Origin: Streptomyces sp. NBC_01232
GTDB taxonomy: Bacteria > Actinomycetota > Actinomycetes > Streptomycetales > Streptomycetaceae
NCBI RefSeq assembly: GCF_035989885.1
Contig: NZ_CP108518.1
Location: forward strand, 2,608,501-2,672,500
Direction of reading: 5' to 3'
DNA length: 64,000 bases
Part shown: positions 22,725 through 31,380 of the stretch, piece by piece
Numbering within the stretch: position 1 is the first letter of the stretch
Layout: each line of letters opens with the position of its first letter
Notes under the pieces: model-generated
Database searches by the model: none
Told to the model about the DNA's origin: nothing
What the model saw: only the letters and a program-made list of their open reading frames with translations
Made by a program: the position numbers and the translations under genes

Positions 22725-23672
22725 TCAGCACCCGGCGTTCAGGATCGTCCGGGCCACCTGGTCCGGACGATCCAGCATGATCAGGTGTCCCGCGGGCTCG
22801 GCGACCTCGAAGCGGGCGCCGAGCAGGTCGGCGAGGTCCGCCTGGCGGGACAGCCAGTGCAGGGCGCCGCGGCCGGCCGAGCCGTCGTACGCGGCCAGGA
22901 CGGTGGTGGGGGCGGCCAGCGGGTGCGTCCCGCGCAGGGCCTGCAGTTCGGCGGCCATGTCCGGGTAGCGGGAGTTCTCCAGCAGGGCTCCGCGCCAGAC
23001 CCGGCCGGTGCGGTAACAGCGTCGTACGAGGTCCTGCGCGGCCGGGTCGGAGCCGCCGGTGCGGGAGGCCCGTACGGTGGCGCGCCGGGCCGACGGCCCC
23101 AGCGCGGCCGGCAGGCCCACGGCGGTCACGGCCCGGCCGAGGGCCCGGGCGGCGCCGGTGCGCAGCGCGACGGGCAGGGCCGTACGGGGGTTCTCCTCGA
23201 CGCTTCCGTCGACCAGGACCAGCGCGGCGGCGCGCTCGGGGTGGAGGCGGGCGAAGGCCTCGGCGTGAAACGCGGCGATGGAGTGCCCGACGACGGTGAC
23301 GGGGCCGGCCGCGTCGGCGCCGAGCACGAGCGCGAGCGCGTCCAGCAGGCCGGCGATCCGGTGGGCCTCCCCGGCAGTGGTCGGCGGCTCGGTGGCCGGG
23401 CCGCTGAGGCCGTGTCCGGGGCGGTCGAAGCGGACGACGGTGCGTCCGGCGGCGACGAGCGGTGCGACGACCGGGTCCCAGTCGAACCAGGCCATGGCGA
23501 GCCCGGCGCTCAGTACGCACACGGGGCCGCGGCCCTCGACGACGACGTGCAGCGGGACCCCGTCCACCCGGACGAAGCAGTCGGCGCCGGCGGCGCTCCA
23601 GGCACCGTCCCCGTTCCCGTTTCTGTTCCCGCGCACGTTCGCGTTCACGTTCACCTTCACCTTCACCTTCAC
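22725..23672 (-). CDS. Alpha/beta hydrolase
   Basis: About 315 residues with the alpha/beta-hydrolase fold. The nucleophile elbow is VTVVGHSIAAFHAE (Ser in GHSIA), the oxyanion region is VCVLSAGLAMAWFDWDPV, and the late histidine is in EPAGHLIMLDRPDQ. Substrate unknown; esterase, lipase or lactonase are possible. GTG 23672 overlaps the stop codon of the DUF998 gene (GTGA), so the two are coupled. The first ~25 residues are an unusual low-complexity stretch (VKVKVKVNVNANV, then GNRNGNGDG) encoded by a hexanucleotide repeat, and several GTG codons there could be the true start. Confidence 0.85.
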   Translation of the reverse strand: MKVKVKVNVNANVRGNRNGNGDGAWSAAGADCFVRVDGVPLHVVVEGRGPVCVLSAGLAMAWFDWDPVVAPLVAAGRTVVRFDRPGHGLSGPATEPPTTAGEAHRIAGLLDALALVLGADAAGPVTVVGHSIAAFHAEAFARLHPERAAALVLVDGSVEENPRTALPVALRTGAARALGRAVTAVGLPAALGPSARRATVRASRTGGSDPAAQDLVRRCYRTGRVWRGALLENSRYPDMAAELQALRGTHPLAAPTTVLAAYDGSAGRGALHWLSRQADLADLLGARFEVAEPAGHLIMLDRPDQVARTILNAGC

Positions 23673-23673
23673 G
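23644..23673 (-). repeat. Hexanucleotide repeat at the start of the hydrolase gene
   Basis: Five head-to-tail units of TTCAC(C/G) on the plus strand, encoding alternating Val-Lys and Val-Asn at the very start of the alpha/beta hydrolase and containing several GTG codons. Confidence 0.8.
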
Positions 23674-24370
23674 TACGGCCTTCCTTGTGCACCGAGTAGG
23701 CGAGCAGGCCCAGCCAGAGTGCGACGAGCAGCACCTGGAGCCGCTGGCCGGCGCCCAGGGCCCAGGTGCCGCGCCCGGCGGTGAACATGGCTATCGCGTA
23801 CAGGGTCCAGGCGGTGGCGGCCAGTTCGAGGGCGACGAGTGCGGGGCCGTAGCGGGCGAGCGGGGCGAACCAGCCGTAGCGGCGGGCGGCGATCGTCAGG
23901 GCCACCAGGCCGACCAGCGCGCCGGTCATGGCGAGGCTGCTGCTGACGGCGTGGGCCTGGTGGGTGGCGGGGACCAGTTTGGCGGTCTCCCTGGCGGCGC
24001 ATTCGGGGTCCACGGTGGGGGTGCAGCTCAGCGGCAGCCAGGCGTCGGCGGCGGTGGCCGCGCCGAAGAGCGTGACCCCGGCCCAGCCGATGACCGCCCA
24101 GGGACGGCGGGACTCGGCGTACTTCAGCAGGCGGGAGAGCGCCAGCAGCCCCCCGGCGAAGGCGAGCATCCCGGCGGTGAAGTCGGTGGCCCGGAAGAGG
24201 CCGCCGAGCGGCTGGTCCTGGGCGGCGAGTTCGCTGACGTACGTCTGGATGGGGTTGAGGCCCGTGGAGAGGACGACTTCGAGCACCCACGCGGTGTAGG
24301 TGGCCGCGGCGAGACCGATCAGTACGGCGACCGGCCAGGCGGTCCGTCGAGAGAGTCCATGTGGGGACAT
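23669..24370 (-). CDS. DUF998 integral membrane protein
   Basis: 233 residues with about six membrane helices and no soluble domain. The DUF998 pattern is visible: TYVSELAAQDQPLGGLFRATDF near the N-terminus, then TAADAWLPLSCTPTVDPEC, a periplasmic loop with conserved cysteines, and HQAHAVSSSLAMTG. Function of the family is unknown. ATG 24370 is the start. The gene ends inside the start of the alpha/beta hydrolase gene, so both are probably one operon. Upstream it is divergent from the DUF6153 gene with 72 bp between. Confidence 0.88.
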   Translation of the reverse strand: MSPHGLSRRTAWPVAVLIGLAAATYTAWVLEVVLSTGLNPIQTYVSELAAQDQPLGGLFRATDFTAGMLAFAGGLLALSRLLKYAESRRPWAVIGWAGVTLFGAATAADAWLPLSCTPTVDPECAARETAKLVPATHQAHAVSSSLAMTGALVGLVALTIAARRYGWFAPLARYGPALVALELAATAWTLYAIAMFTAGRGTWALGAGQRLQVLLVALWLGLLAYSVHKEGRT

Positions 24371-24442
24371 AGTGTGACTAATCCTAGGCAGACCCGGGGT
24401 CGGTCCTCCGGTCGGATACCCACCCCGGGTAGGGTTCCCGCC

Positions 24443-24958
24443 ATGACGCGCAGCGCTCAGCGAGCCGCCCCCGGGGCCCGGCTGCTGCTGCTCGCTGCAC
24501 TTCTGCTGGGCATCGTCACCATGCACACCTTGGGCCATCCGGCTGAATCCCACGCAAGGGAGGACGGATCCCCGGCGCACTCCGTTGCCTCGGAGGAGCA
24601 GCCCGAACCGGCGGCGCATGGTGGTGCTCGCCACATTCCGGCACCGGCACCCGCCCCGGCACCCGCCCCGCAGCCGGTCCTGGAACCGGCCCCGGAACCG
24701 CGGCCGGCCGCCGAAGGGCCCTCCTCGACGTCCTCCTCGTGGGGTCGCCCGACGCCCGCGACCGGCATGGACCCGATGTCGGTCTGCCTCGCCGTGCTCG
24801 CGGGGCTCGTCGTGCTGCTCATCAACGCCGGCCGGGGCGGAAGCCGCGGCGCCGCGCCGCTCGGGGGTGCGGCCCGCATACCGGGCCGGTCCGACAGCGG
24901 TCCCGACCCGCCCTCCCCCCGCGAGCTCCTCACCCGGCTGGCGGTCCTGCGGGTATAG
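24443..24958 (+). CDS. DUF6153-like membrane protein
   Basis: 171 residues. N-terminal hydrophobic helix RLLLLAALLLGIVTMHTLGHP, a His/Pro/Ala-rich middle with AP repeats, and a second helix MSVCLAVLAGLVVLLINAG. The HTLGHP sequence at the end of the first helix and the two-helix layout are what I remember of the Streptomyces DUF6153 family. The gene directly precedes a multicopper oxidase on the same strand, about 130 bp away, so a part in copper handling is possible but unproven. Confidence 0.7.
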   Translation: MTRSAQRAAPGARLLLLAALLLGIVTMHTLGHPAESHAREDGSPAHSVASEEQPEPAAHGGARHIPAPAPAPAPAPQPVLEPAPEPRPAAEGPSSTSSSWGRPTPATGMDPMSVCLAVLAGLVVLLINAGRGGSRGAAPLGGAARIPGRSDSGPDPPSPRELLTRLAVLRV

Positions 24959-25086
24959 GCCCGGCCCCGGCCGTCGCCCCCGCATGCCCGTATGTGCCCG
25001 TATGCCCTCGCATGCCCGCGCATGCCCGTGAGGCGGCGCCGAACCGTGCCCATGCATCCGTAACACCACACCCACGAGGTGCTCCC

Positions 25087-26685
25087 ATGCGCTCTCTTCC
25101 CACCCGTCGCACCGTGCTCGGCGCGTCCGCGGCCGTCCTCGGCTCCGGGCTGCTCGCCGCCTGCTCGGGCTCTTCCGGATCCTCCGGCGCCGCCGGCGCC
25201 GGCCACGGCTCGATGAACCACGGCGGCCCGGCCGCCGACGTGCCCGAGGGGTACGTGGACCCGGCCGGGCCCGAGGTGCGGGCCGCCGAGGCCGCCCGCA
25301 AGGCCACCGGCCCCCTCACCGAGGTCAAGGTCACCGCCACCGCCACCCCGCTCGACCTCGGCGGCGGAGTCACCGTCCGCTCCTGGGCGTACGGGGACAA
25401 GCTGCCGGGCCAGGAGATCCGGGCCACCGCGGGCGGCACCCTCGCCCTCACCCTGGCCAACAACCTCCCCGAGGCGACCTCCGTGCACTGGCACGGCCTG
25501 GCGCTGCGCAACGACATGGACGGGGTCCCGGGACTGACCCAGCGGGCCATCGCCGCGGGCGGGACCTTCCCGTACAGGTTCGCCGTCCCGGACCCGGGGA
25601 CGTACTGGATCCACCCGCACACCGGGGTCCAGCAGGACCGCGGCCTGTACGCCCCGCTCATCGTCGAGGACCCGAAGGAACCCCTCTCCTACGACAAGGA
25701 GTGGGTGGTGGTCCTGGACGACTGGATCGACGGAGTGGACGGCGCCACTCCGGACGCCGTCCTCGCCGAGCTCCGCAAGGGCATGAGCAAGGACGGGGCC
25801 CACGCGGCCCACGGGAAGACGCCCACCCCCGCCACCGGCGGCAGCGGCAAGCGCTCCTACGTCGGCATGGGCGGCCACAGCGACTACCTCGGCGGCGACG
25901 CGGGCGACGTCGTCTACGCGCACTACCTGATCAACGGGCGGGTGCCGGCCGACCCGTCCGTCTTCACCGCCCGCCCCGGGGACCGGATCCGGCTGCGCAT
26001 CATCAACGCCGGCGGTGACACGGCCTTCCGCATCGCCCTCGGCGACCACGAGCTCGACGTCACCCACACCGACGGCTTCCCGGTGGAGCGGACGAAGGCG
26101 GGATCGCTGCTGCTGGGCATGGGCGAGCGCTACGACGTCCTGGTCACCGCCAAGGACGGGGTGTTCCCGCTCACCGCGCTGGCCGAGGGCAAGGAGGGGT
26201 CGGCGCTCGCGGTACTGCGCACCGGGTCGGGGACGGCGCCCACGGCCGGGACCCGGCCCGCCGAGCTGAACGCGCCGCCGCTGATGGCGGACGCGCTCAA
26301 GGCCGCCGGAGCGGCCGTACTGGCCCCGCGCGATCCGGACCGTACGGTGGAGATCCGGCTGACCGGCTCCATGACCAGGTACAACTGGGCCTTCGACGGC
26401 AAGCCGTACACGCCCGACCAGCGGCACCCGGTGAAGGCGGGCGAGCGGGTGCGGCTGGTGTTCGCCAACGCGACGCGGATGTGGCACCCGATGCACCTGC
26501 ACGGGCACACCTTCGCCCTGGGCGGGGAGGCGGGCGGGGCGCGCAAGGACACCGCGATCCTGCTGCCGGGCCGGAGGCTGACGATGGACTTCGACGCGGA
26601 CAACCCCGGGCTGTGGATGATCCACTGCCACAACGTCTACCACTCGGAGTCCGGGATGATGACGGTGCTCGGCTACCAGCTGTAG
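25087..26685 (+). CDS. Multicopper oxidase, Tat-exported lipoprotein
   Basis: 532 residues. The N-terminus is a Tat lipoprotein signal: TRRTVLGASAAVLGSGLL then the lipobox LAAC. All copper ligand motifs of three-domain multicopper oxidases are present: SVHWHGLAL, YWIHPHTGVQQDRG, WHPMHLHGHTF and MIHCHNVYHSESGM, the last with the Cys-His bridge and the type 1 Met. It couples oxidation of an electron donor, in some relatives Cu(I), to reduction of oxygen to water outside the membrane. A laccase or CueO-like copper-detoxification role fits; the substrate is not readable. GAGGT precedes ATG 25087. Confidence 0.95.
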   Translation: MRSLPTRRTVLGASAAVLGSGLLAACSGSSGSSGAAGAGHGSMNHGGPAADVPEGYVDPAGPEVRAAEAARKATGPLTEVKVTATATPLDLGGGVTVRSWAYGDKLPGQEIRATAGGTLALTLANNLPEATSVHWHGLALRNDMDGVPGLTQRAIAAGGTFPYRFAVPDPGTYWIHPHTGVQQDRGLYAPLIVEDPKEPLSYDKEWVVVLDDWIDGVDGATPDAVLAELRKGMSKDGAHAAHGKTPTPATGGSGKRSYVGMGGHSDYLGGDAGDVVYAHYLINGRVPADPSVFTARPGDRIRLRIINAGGDTAFRIALGDHELDVTHTDGFPVERTKAGSLLLGMGERYDVLVTAKDGVFPLTALAEGKEGSALAVLRTGSGTAPTAGTRPAELNAPPLMADALKAAGAAVLAPRDPDRTVEIRLTGSMTRYNWAFDGKPYTPDQRHPVKAGERVRLVFANATRMWHPMHLHGHTFALGGEAGGARKDTAILLPGRRLTMDFDADNPGLWMIHCHNVYHSESGMMTVLGYQL

Positions 26686-26702
26686 GCCACGGCCGCCCGG
26701 CC

Positions 26703-26730
26703 GCCGCCCGGCCCCCGGTTCACGGGCGGC
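26703..26730 (+). terminator. Possible terminator after multicopper oxidase
   Basis: 8-bp perfect stem GCCGCCCG/CGGGCGGC with a 12-nt loop, soon after the stop codon. Weak, but in the right place. Confidence 0.4.
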
Positions 26731-26857
26731 CGGGCGAGACCGGGCGAGACCGGGCGCGGTCAGGCGCGGCCGGGCCGGAATTCGGACGGGCTCCGGGCGC
26801 GGACATGGCACTCTTGCGGTGATCACGACTACCGCGACAAAGGACGACCCCGCCGGT

Positions 26858-28171
26858 ATGAGCACCCCGCCGACCCCGCCCAGCACCCCCGCCGGTCCGC
26901 CGACCGAGCCGGAGGGCACCCCGATACCCGAGACGGACTCCATACCGGCGCCCGCGCAGCCCCTCTCACTGCAGAAGACCCCGGCAGCACCCGAGGCAGC
27001 GGCAGCACCCGGGACCCCGGCGGTGGCCGAACCGGAGCCCGCGCAGCCCCTCTCACTGGACAAGACCCCGGCAGCTCCCGAGGAACCTGCAGCCCCGGCA
27101 ACCCCCGAGGCACCGGCAGCCCCCGAGGCACCCGCGGCCCCCGCGGAGACGCCCGCGGCACCGGCCCCCGCCCCGTGGGCGTTCGCCCCTCCCGGCGCCG
27201 GGACGACGCCCCCGCCCGCACCCGCTGCCGCCCCTGCGGCACCCGCGGCACCCGCGGCCGCAGGCTTCGCCCACCCCGGCGCGCCCGCAGCCCCCGGCAC
27301 GCCCGGAGCCCCCGGCAACGCATGGGGCGAGCCCGCTCCCGGCTTCGCCGGAGCCCAGTACCCCGCGTACCCCGCCTACCCGCAGGACACCGCGCCCGGC
27401 AACGGCCTGGCCGTCGCCTCCCTCATCACCGGCGGCTTCGGCATCATCCTCGGCATCATCCCCCTGCTCTTCTGGATGGGCGCCATCACCGCCGCCGTCG
27501 GCGTGGGCCTCGGCATCGCCGCGATCGGCCGCGCCAACAAGGGCGCCCCGAACAAGACGATGGCCGTCGTCGGCACCGTGCTCTCCGTGCTGGGCCTGCT
27601 CGCCTCGGTCGGCGGGTTCTTCCTCACCGCCATGGTCTTCGACCGGGCCGACCGGGGCTTCGACCGGCGCATCGAGGAGGAGATGGACCTGGACGGGCTC
27701 CACCCCAGCGGTGAGCCCTGGCCGTCCGGGTACCCGTCGCCGTCCAAGTCCCCGTCGCCCTCCCAGGTCCCGGGCCTGACCAGCGCGCTGCCCTTCGGCG
27801 AGACGTTCACCTACCCGAACGGCATCAAGGTGAGCCTCTCGGTCCCGACGAAGTTCGAGCCGAAGGACAAGTACTCCCGCGAGCGGATCAAGAACGCGGT
27901 CCAGATGACCGTCACCATCACCAACGGCACGAGCACCCCGCACGAGGTGATCTACGCCATGCCCAACGTCCGCGACGACAAGGGCATGACCGCGGAGGTG
28001 GTCTTCGACGGGGGCAGCGTGCCGAAGATGATCCGGGGCTCCATCATGCCGGGCGAGTCCGCCAGCGGACTCGTGGCCTTCGAGGTCCCCGAGGGCACCA
28101 AGAGCCTCACCGCGGACATCTCCGCCGGGACGATGCTCGACGACGTGAAGTACGCCGGCCCGATCGGCTGA
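26858..28171 (+). CDS. Pro/Ala-rich membrane protein with DUF4190 and DUF4352-like domains
   Basis: About 437 residues from ATG 26858 (450 from GTG 26819, also possible). The first ~180 residues are a Pro/Ala/Thr-rich cytoplasmic tail with repeats such as QPLSL(Q/D)KTPAAPE. Then come two membrane helices of DUF4190 type (GLAVASLITGGFGIILGIIP and AVVGTVLSVLGLLASVGGFF). The outer part of ~170 residues (FTYPNGIKVSLSVPTKFEP, VQMTVTITNGTSTPHEV, GESASGLVAFEVPEG) is an Ig-like DUF4352-type domain. Such proteins are frequent in Streptomyces; function unknown. It stands alone before nadE. Confidence 0.82.
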   Translation: MSTPPTPPSTPAGPPTEPEGTPIPETDSIPAPAQPLSLQKTPAAPEAAAAPGTPAVAEPEPAQPLSLDKTPAAPEEPAAPATPEAPAAPEAPAAPAETPAAPAPAPWAFAPPGAGTTPPPAPAAAPAAPAAPAAAGFAHPGAPAAPGTPGAPGNAWGEPAPGFAGAQYPAYPAYPQDTAPGNGLAVASLITGGFGIILGIIPLLFWMGAITAAVGVGLGIAAIGRANKGAPNKTMAVVGTVLSVLGLLASVGGFFLTAMVFDRADRGFDRRIEEEMDLDGLHPSGEPWPSGYPSPSKSPSPSQVPGLTSALPFGETFTYPNGIKVSLSVPTKFEPKDKYSRERIKNAVQMTVTITNGTSTPHEVIYAMPNVRDDKGMTAEVVFDGGSVPKMIRGSIMPGESASGLVAFEVPEGTKSLTADISAGTMLDDVKYAGPIG

Positions 28172-28229
28172 CGGAGCGTCACCACGCAGGAAACAGGCGG
28201 GGCCCAGGACATCGCGTCAGAAAGACGAT

Positions 28230-28235
28230 TACACT
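28230..28235 (+). promoter_or_regulatory. -10-like box just before nadE
   Basis: TACACT lies 7 bp before the GTG start codon and no ribosome-binding site is seen, so the transcript may begin at or next to the start codon (leaderless message). Confidence 0.4.
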
Positions 28236-28242
28236 GGGCCCC

Positions 28243-29997
28243 GTGCCTCAACTTCGACTCGCTCTGAATCAGATCGACTCGCACGTCGGCGACATCGCCG
28301 CCAACGCCGACTCGGTCGTCCACTGGACCCGGCACTCCGCCGAGCAGGGCGCCCACCTGGTGGCGTTCCCGGAGATGATGCTGACCGGGTACCCCGTCGA
28401 GGACCTCGCCCTGCGCGGCTCCTTCGTGGAGGCCTCCCGTACCGCTCTGCGCGAGCTCGCGGCGCGGCTCGCGGCCGAGGGCCTCGGCGAGCTGCCGGTC
28501 GTCGTCGGCTACCTCGACCGCACCGAGCGGGCCGTGCCCCGGCTGGGCCGTCCGGCCGGCTCCCCCGAGAACGCGGCCGCCGTGCTGCACCGCGGGCAGG
28601 TCGTCCTGCGGTTCGCCAAGCACCACCTCCCCAACTACGGCGTGTTCGACGAGTTCCGGTACTTCGTGCCGGGCGACACGCAGCCGGTGATCCGGGTGGG
28701 CGGGGTCGACGTGGCCCTGGCCATCTGCGAGGACCTCTGGCAGGAAGGCGGCCGGGTGCCGGCCACCCGCTCCGCCGGGGCCGGGCTGCTGATCTCCGTC
28801 AACGCCTCCCCGTACGAGCGCAACAAGGACGACCAGCGCCTCGAACTGGTCCGGAAGCGGGCCCAGGAGGCCGGCTGCACCCTCGCCTACCTGGCGATGA
28901 TCGGCGGCCAGGACGAGCTGGTCTTCGACGGCGACTCGATCGTCGTCGGCGCCGACGGGGAGGTCATCGCCCGCGCCCCGCAGTTCTCCGAGGGCTGCGT
29001 CCTGGTCGACCTGGACCTGCCGGCCGCCGGCACCGAAGCGCCCGAGGGCGTGGTGGACGACGGACTGCGGATCGAGCGCGTGATCCTCTCCGAGGAGCCC
29101 GTGGAGCCGTACGAGCCGGTCGTCACCGGCGGCTACGCGGAGCGGCTCGACGACGACGAGGAGGTCTACGACGCGCTGGTCGTCGGGCTGCGCGCCTACG
29201 TCAGGAAGAACGGATTCCGCTCCGTTCTGATCGGGCTCTCCGGCGGCATCGACTCCGCACTCGTCGCCGCCATCGCCTGCGACGCGATCGGCGCGCAGAA
29301 CGTCCACGGCGTCTCGATGCCCTCGAAGTACTCCTCGGACCACTCCCGCAGCGACGCGGCCGACCTGGCCGAGCGCACCGGGCTGAACTTCCGGACCGTC
29401 TCCATCGAGCCGATGTTCGACGCCTACATGGGCTCGCTGGGCCTGACCGGCCTGGCCGAGGAGAACCTGCAGTCCCGGCTGCGCGGCACCATGCTGATGG
29501 CGCTCTCCAACCAGGAGGGCCACATCGTGCTGGCGCCGGGCAACAAGTCGGAGCTGGCCGTCGGCTACTCCACCCTGTACGGCGACTCCGTGGGCGCGTA
29601 CGGCCCCATCAAGGACGTCTACAAGTCGGACGTCTTCCGGCTCGCGGAATACCGCAACCGGGCCGCCGCCGAGCGCGGTGAGGTCCCGCCGATCCCGGAG
29701 AACTCGATCGTGAAGCCGCCGAGCGCCGAGCTGCGCCCGGGCCAGGTGGACACGGACTCGCTGCCGGACTATCCGGTGCTCGACGCGATCCTGGCCATGT
29801 ACGTGGACCGCGACCAGGGCATGGACGCGATCGTCGCGGCCGGCTTCGAGGCGGAGCTGGTGGCCAGGACCCTGCGGATGGTGGACACGGCGGAGTACAA
29901 GCGCCGCCAGTACCCGCCGGGCACGAAGATCTCGGCGAAGGGCTTCGGCAAGGACCGCCGGCTGCCCATCACGAACGGCTGGCGCGAGCGGGCGTAG
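28243..29997 (+). CDS. nadE: Glutamine-dependent NAD+ synthetase
   Basis: Last step of NAD biosynthesis: amidates nicotinate adenine dinucleotide with ammonia taken from glutamine. The 584-residue protein has the two-domain form. The N-terminal nitrilase-type glutaminase (residues 1-270) shows FPEMMLTGYP (catalytic Glu), KHHLPNYGVFDE (Lys) and VALAICEDLW (nucleophile Cys near 162). The C-terminal synthetase shows the P-loop GLSGGIDSAL near 331 and LSNQEGHIVLAPGNKSELAVGY. GTG 28243 is the start. A strong terminator follows the gene. Confidence 0.97.
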   Translation: MPQLRLALNQIDSHVGDIAANADSVVHWTRHSAEQGAHLVAFPEMMLTGYPVEDLALRGSFVEASRTALRELAARLAAEGLGELPVVVGYLDRTERAVPRLGRPAGSPENAAAVLHRGQVVLRFAKHHLPNYGVFDEFRYFVPGDTQPVIRVGGVDVALAICEDLWQEGGRVPATRSAGAGLLISVNASPYERNKDDQRLELVRKRAQEAGCTLAYLAMIGGQDELVFDGDSIVVGADGEVIARAPQFSEGCVLVDLDLPAAGTEAPEGVVDDGLRIERVILSEEPVEPYEPVVTGGYAERLDDDEEVYDALVVGLRAYVRKNGFRSVLIGLSGGIDSALVAAIACDAIGAQNVHGVSMPSKYSSDHSRSDAADLAERTGLNFRTVSIEPMFDAYMGSLGLTGLAEENLQSRLRGTMLMALSNQEGHIVLAPGNKSELAVGYSTLYGDSVGAYGPIKDVYKSDVFRLAEYRNRAAAERGEVPPIPENSIVKPPSAELRPGQVDTDSLPDYPVLDAILAMYVDRDQGMDAIVAAGFEAELVARTLRMVDTAEYKRRQYPPGTKISAKGFGKDRRLPITNGWRERA

Positions 29998-30002
29998 CGG
30001 AT

Positions 30003-30053
30003 GCGCGAGGGCCCCGGCCACTCTCCGGGGAGAGCGGGCCGGGGCCCTCGCGC
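30003..30053. terminator. Convergent hairpin terminator after nadE
   Basis: A 17-bp perfect stem (30003-30019 against 30037-30053) enclosing a small inner hairpin CTCTCC/GGAGAG. It separates nadE from the convergent phosphatase gene. Confidence 0.88.
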
Positions 30054-30064
30054 AGGTACGTCCG

Positions 30065-31093
30065 TCAGGGCTTCACGGTGACCCGGGCCGCGACGGGAAG
30101 GTGGTCACTGCCCGTACGGGGCAGGGTCCAGGAGGCCTCCGGCCGGATCCCGCGGACCATGATCTGGTCGATCCGGGCCATCGGGAACTCCGCCGGCCAG
30201 CTGAAGCCGAAGCCGTCGCCCGCGGCTCCCTGGGTGGAGCGCATCTGCGAGGTGACCTCGGAGAGGGCGCGGTCGTTCATGGTGCCGTTGAGGTCGCCGA
30301 GCAGGATGACCTTCTTCAGCGGTTCGGCGGCGAGCGCGGCGCCCAGCGCGTCGGCGCTGTCGTCGCGCTGGTTGGCGGTGAAGCCTGCGTTCAGCTTGAC
30401 CCGGACCGAGGGCAGGTGGGCGACGAAGGCGGCGACCGGCCCGTGGGGGGTGGCGACGGTGGCGCGCATGGCCCGGGTCCAGCCCATCCGGATGTCGACG
30501 GGCGCGCTGCCGCTGAGGGGGTACTTGCTCCACAGGCCGACGGTGCCCTCGACCGAGTGGTACTTGTACGTGGCCGCGAGGGCCTTCTCGTAGACGGGGA
30601 CGGCGCTTCCCTTGAGCTCGGTCAGGGCCAGGACGTCGGCCCCGGAGCGGGCGACCGACTCGGCGGTGCCGCGCGGGTCGGGGTTGTCGGCGTCCACGTT
30701 GTGGGTGGCCACCACCAGGTTCCCGCCGGCGCCGGACTTGTCGCTGACCAGGCCGCCGAAGAGGTTCGCCCAGACCGCGGCCGTCAGCAGGACGGCGATG
30801 AGCGCGGTGGCGGACCTGCGGTAGACGGCGCCGGCCAGCAGGAGCGGGACGGCCAGGCCCAGCCAGGGCAGGAAGGTCTCGGTGAGGCTGCCGAGGTTGC
30901 CCACGTCGTTGGGCAGATCGGCGTGGAAGATCATGACCAGCGAGATCAACACGGCGATCCCGGCGAGCACCAGTCCGCGCCGCCAGATGCCCGGGTCCCT
31001 GCGCAGTGCGGTCAGCCGGCGCCGGAGGCGGGTTCCGGAGGGCTCGGGGTCCGAGCCGCCGTTCCCCGACTCCGTCATGTACGCCTGTGCCAT
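30065..31093 (-). CDS. Membrane-anchored endonuclease/exonuclease/phosphatase-family protein
   Basis: 342 residues: a basic N-terminus, three membrane helices (LVLAGIAVLISLVMIF, LGLAVPLLLAGAVY, ALIAVLLTAAVWANLF) and an extracellular EEP domain. Active-site motifs are ATHNVDADNPD (metal-binding Asn), LALTELKG (Glu), KKVILLGDLNGTMND (the GDxN pair) and TGSDHLPVAARV (final Asp-His). EEP enzymes cut phosphodiester bonds in nucleic acids, phosphoinositides or sphingomyelin; with this membrane layout a lipid or extracellular target is likely. ATG 31093 has GAGGG upstream. Confidence 0.93.
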   Translation of the reverse strand: MAQAYMTESGNGGSDPEPSGTRLRRRLTALRRDPGIWRRGLVLAGIAVLISLVMIFHADLPNDVGNLGSLTETFLPWLGLAVPLLLAGAVYRRSATALIAVLLTAAVWANLFGGLVSDKSGAGGNLVVATHNVDADNPDPRGTAESVARSGADVLALTELKGSAVPVYEKALAATYKYHSVEGTVGLWSKYPLSGSAPVDIRMGWTRAMRATVATPHGPVAAFVAHLPSVRVKLNAGFTANQRDDSADALGAALAAEPLKKVILLGDLNGTMNDRALSEVTSQMRSTQGAAGDGFGFSWPAEFPMARIDQIMVRGIRPEASWTLPRTGSDHLPVAARVTVKP

Positions 31094-31380
31094 ACCACTG
31101 CCCTCACTGCCGCGCTCGCGCTCCGTCCCCGCCCCTTGACCCTAGGCGATGAACCGGAGCCTTCCGTGCCGTACGTCACGACCGCCGGTCACGGTCGTAC
31201 GTCCGGGAGGACGAACGGCCGTGCGCAGGGGGTTCCGCTTGTCACGAAACGCGCACATTGGATCCCGTGGCGGGGCTCGCAGCGCGGACCACTTCCGCCT
31301 TCGGCCCCGCGGGTGCCACCATGGGGGGTGAGTCCGGGGACGCCGTAAGGGCGCCTCGAGATGAACAAGGAGCAGTTGCA

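Noticed and set aside
23644..23673. Phase-variable switch
   Set aside because: The unit is 6 bp, so copy-number change cannot shift the reading frame.
24457..27318. 953-codon minus-strand open frame
   Set aside because: Antisense to DUF6153, multicopper oxidase and the DUF4190-type gene, low-complexity Gly/Ala/Val.
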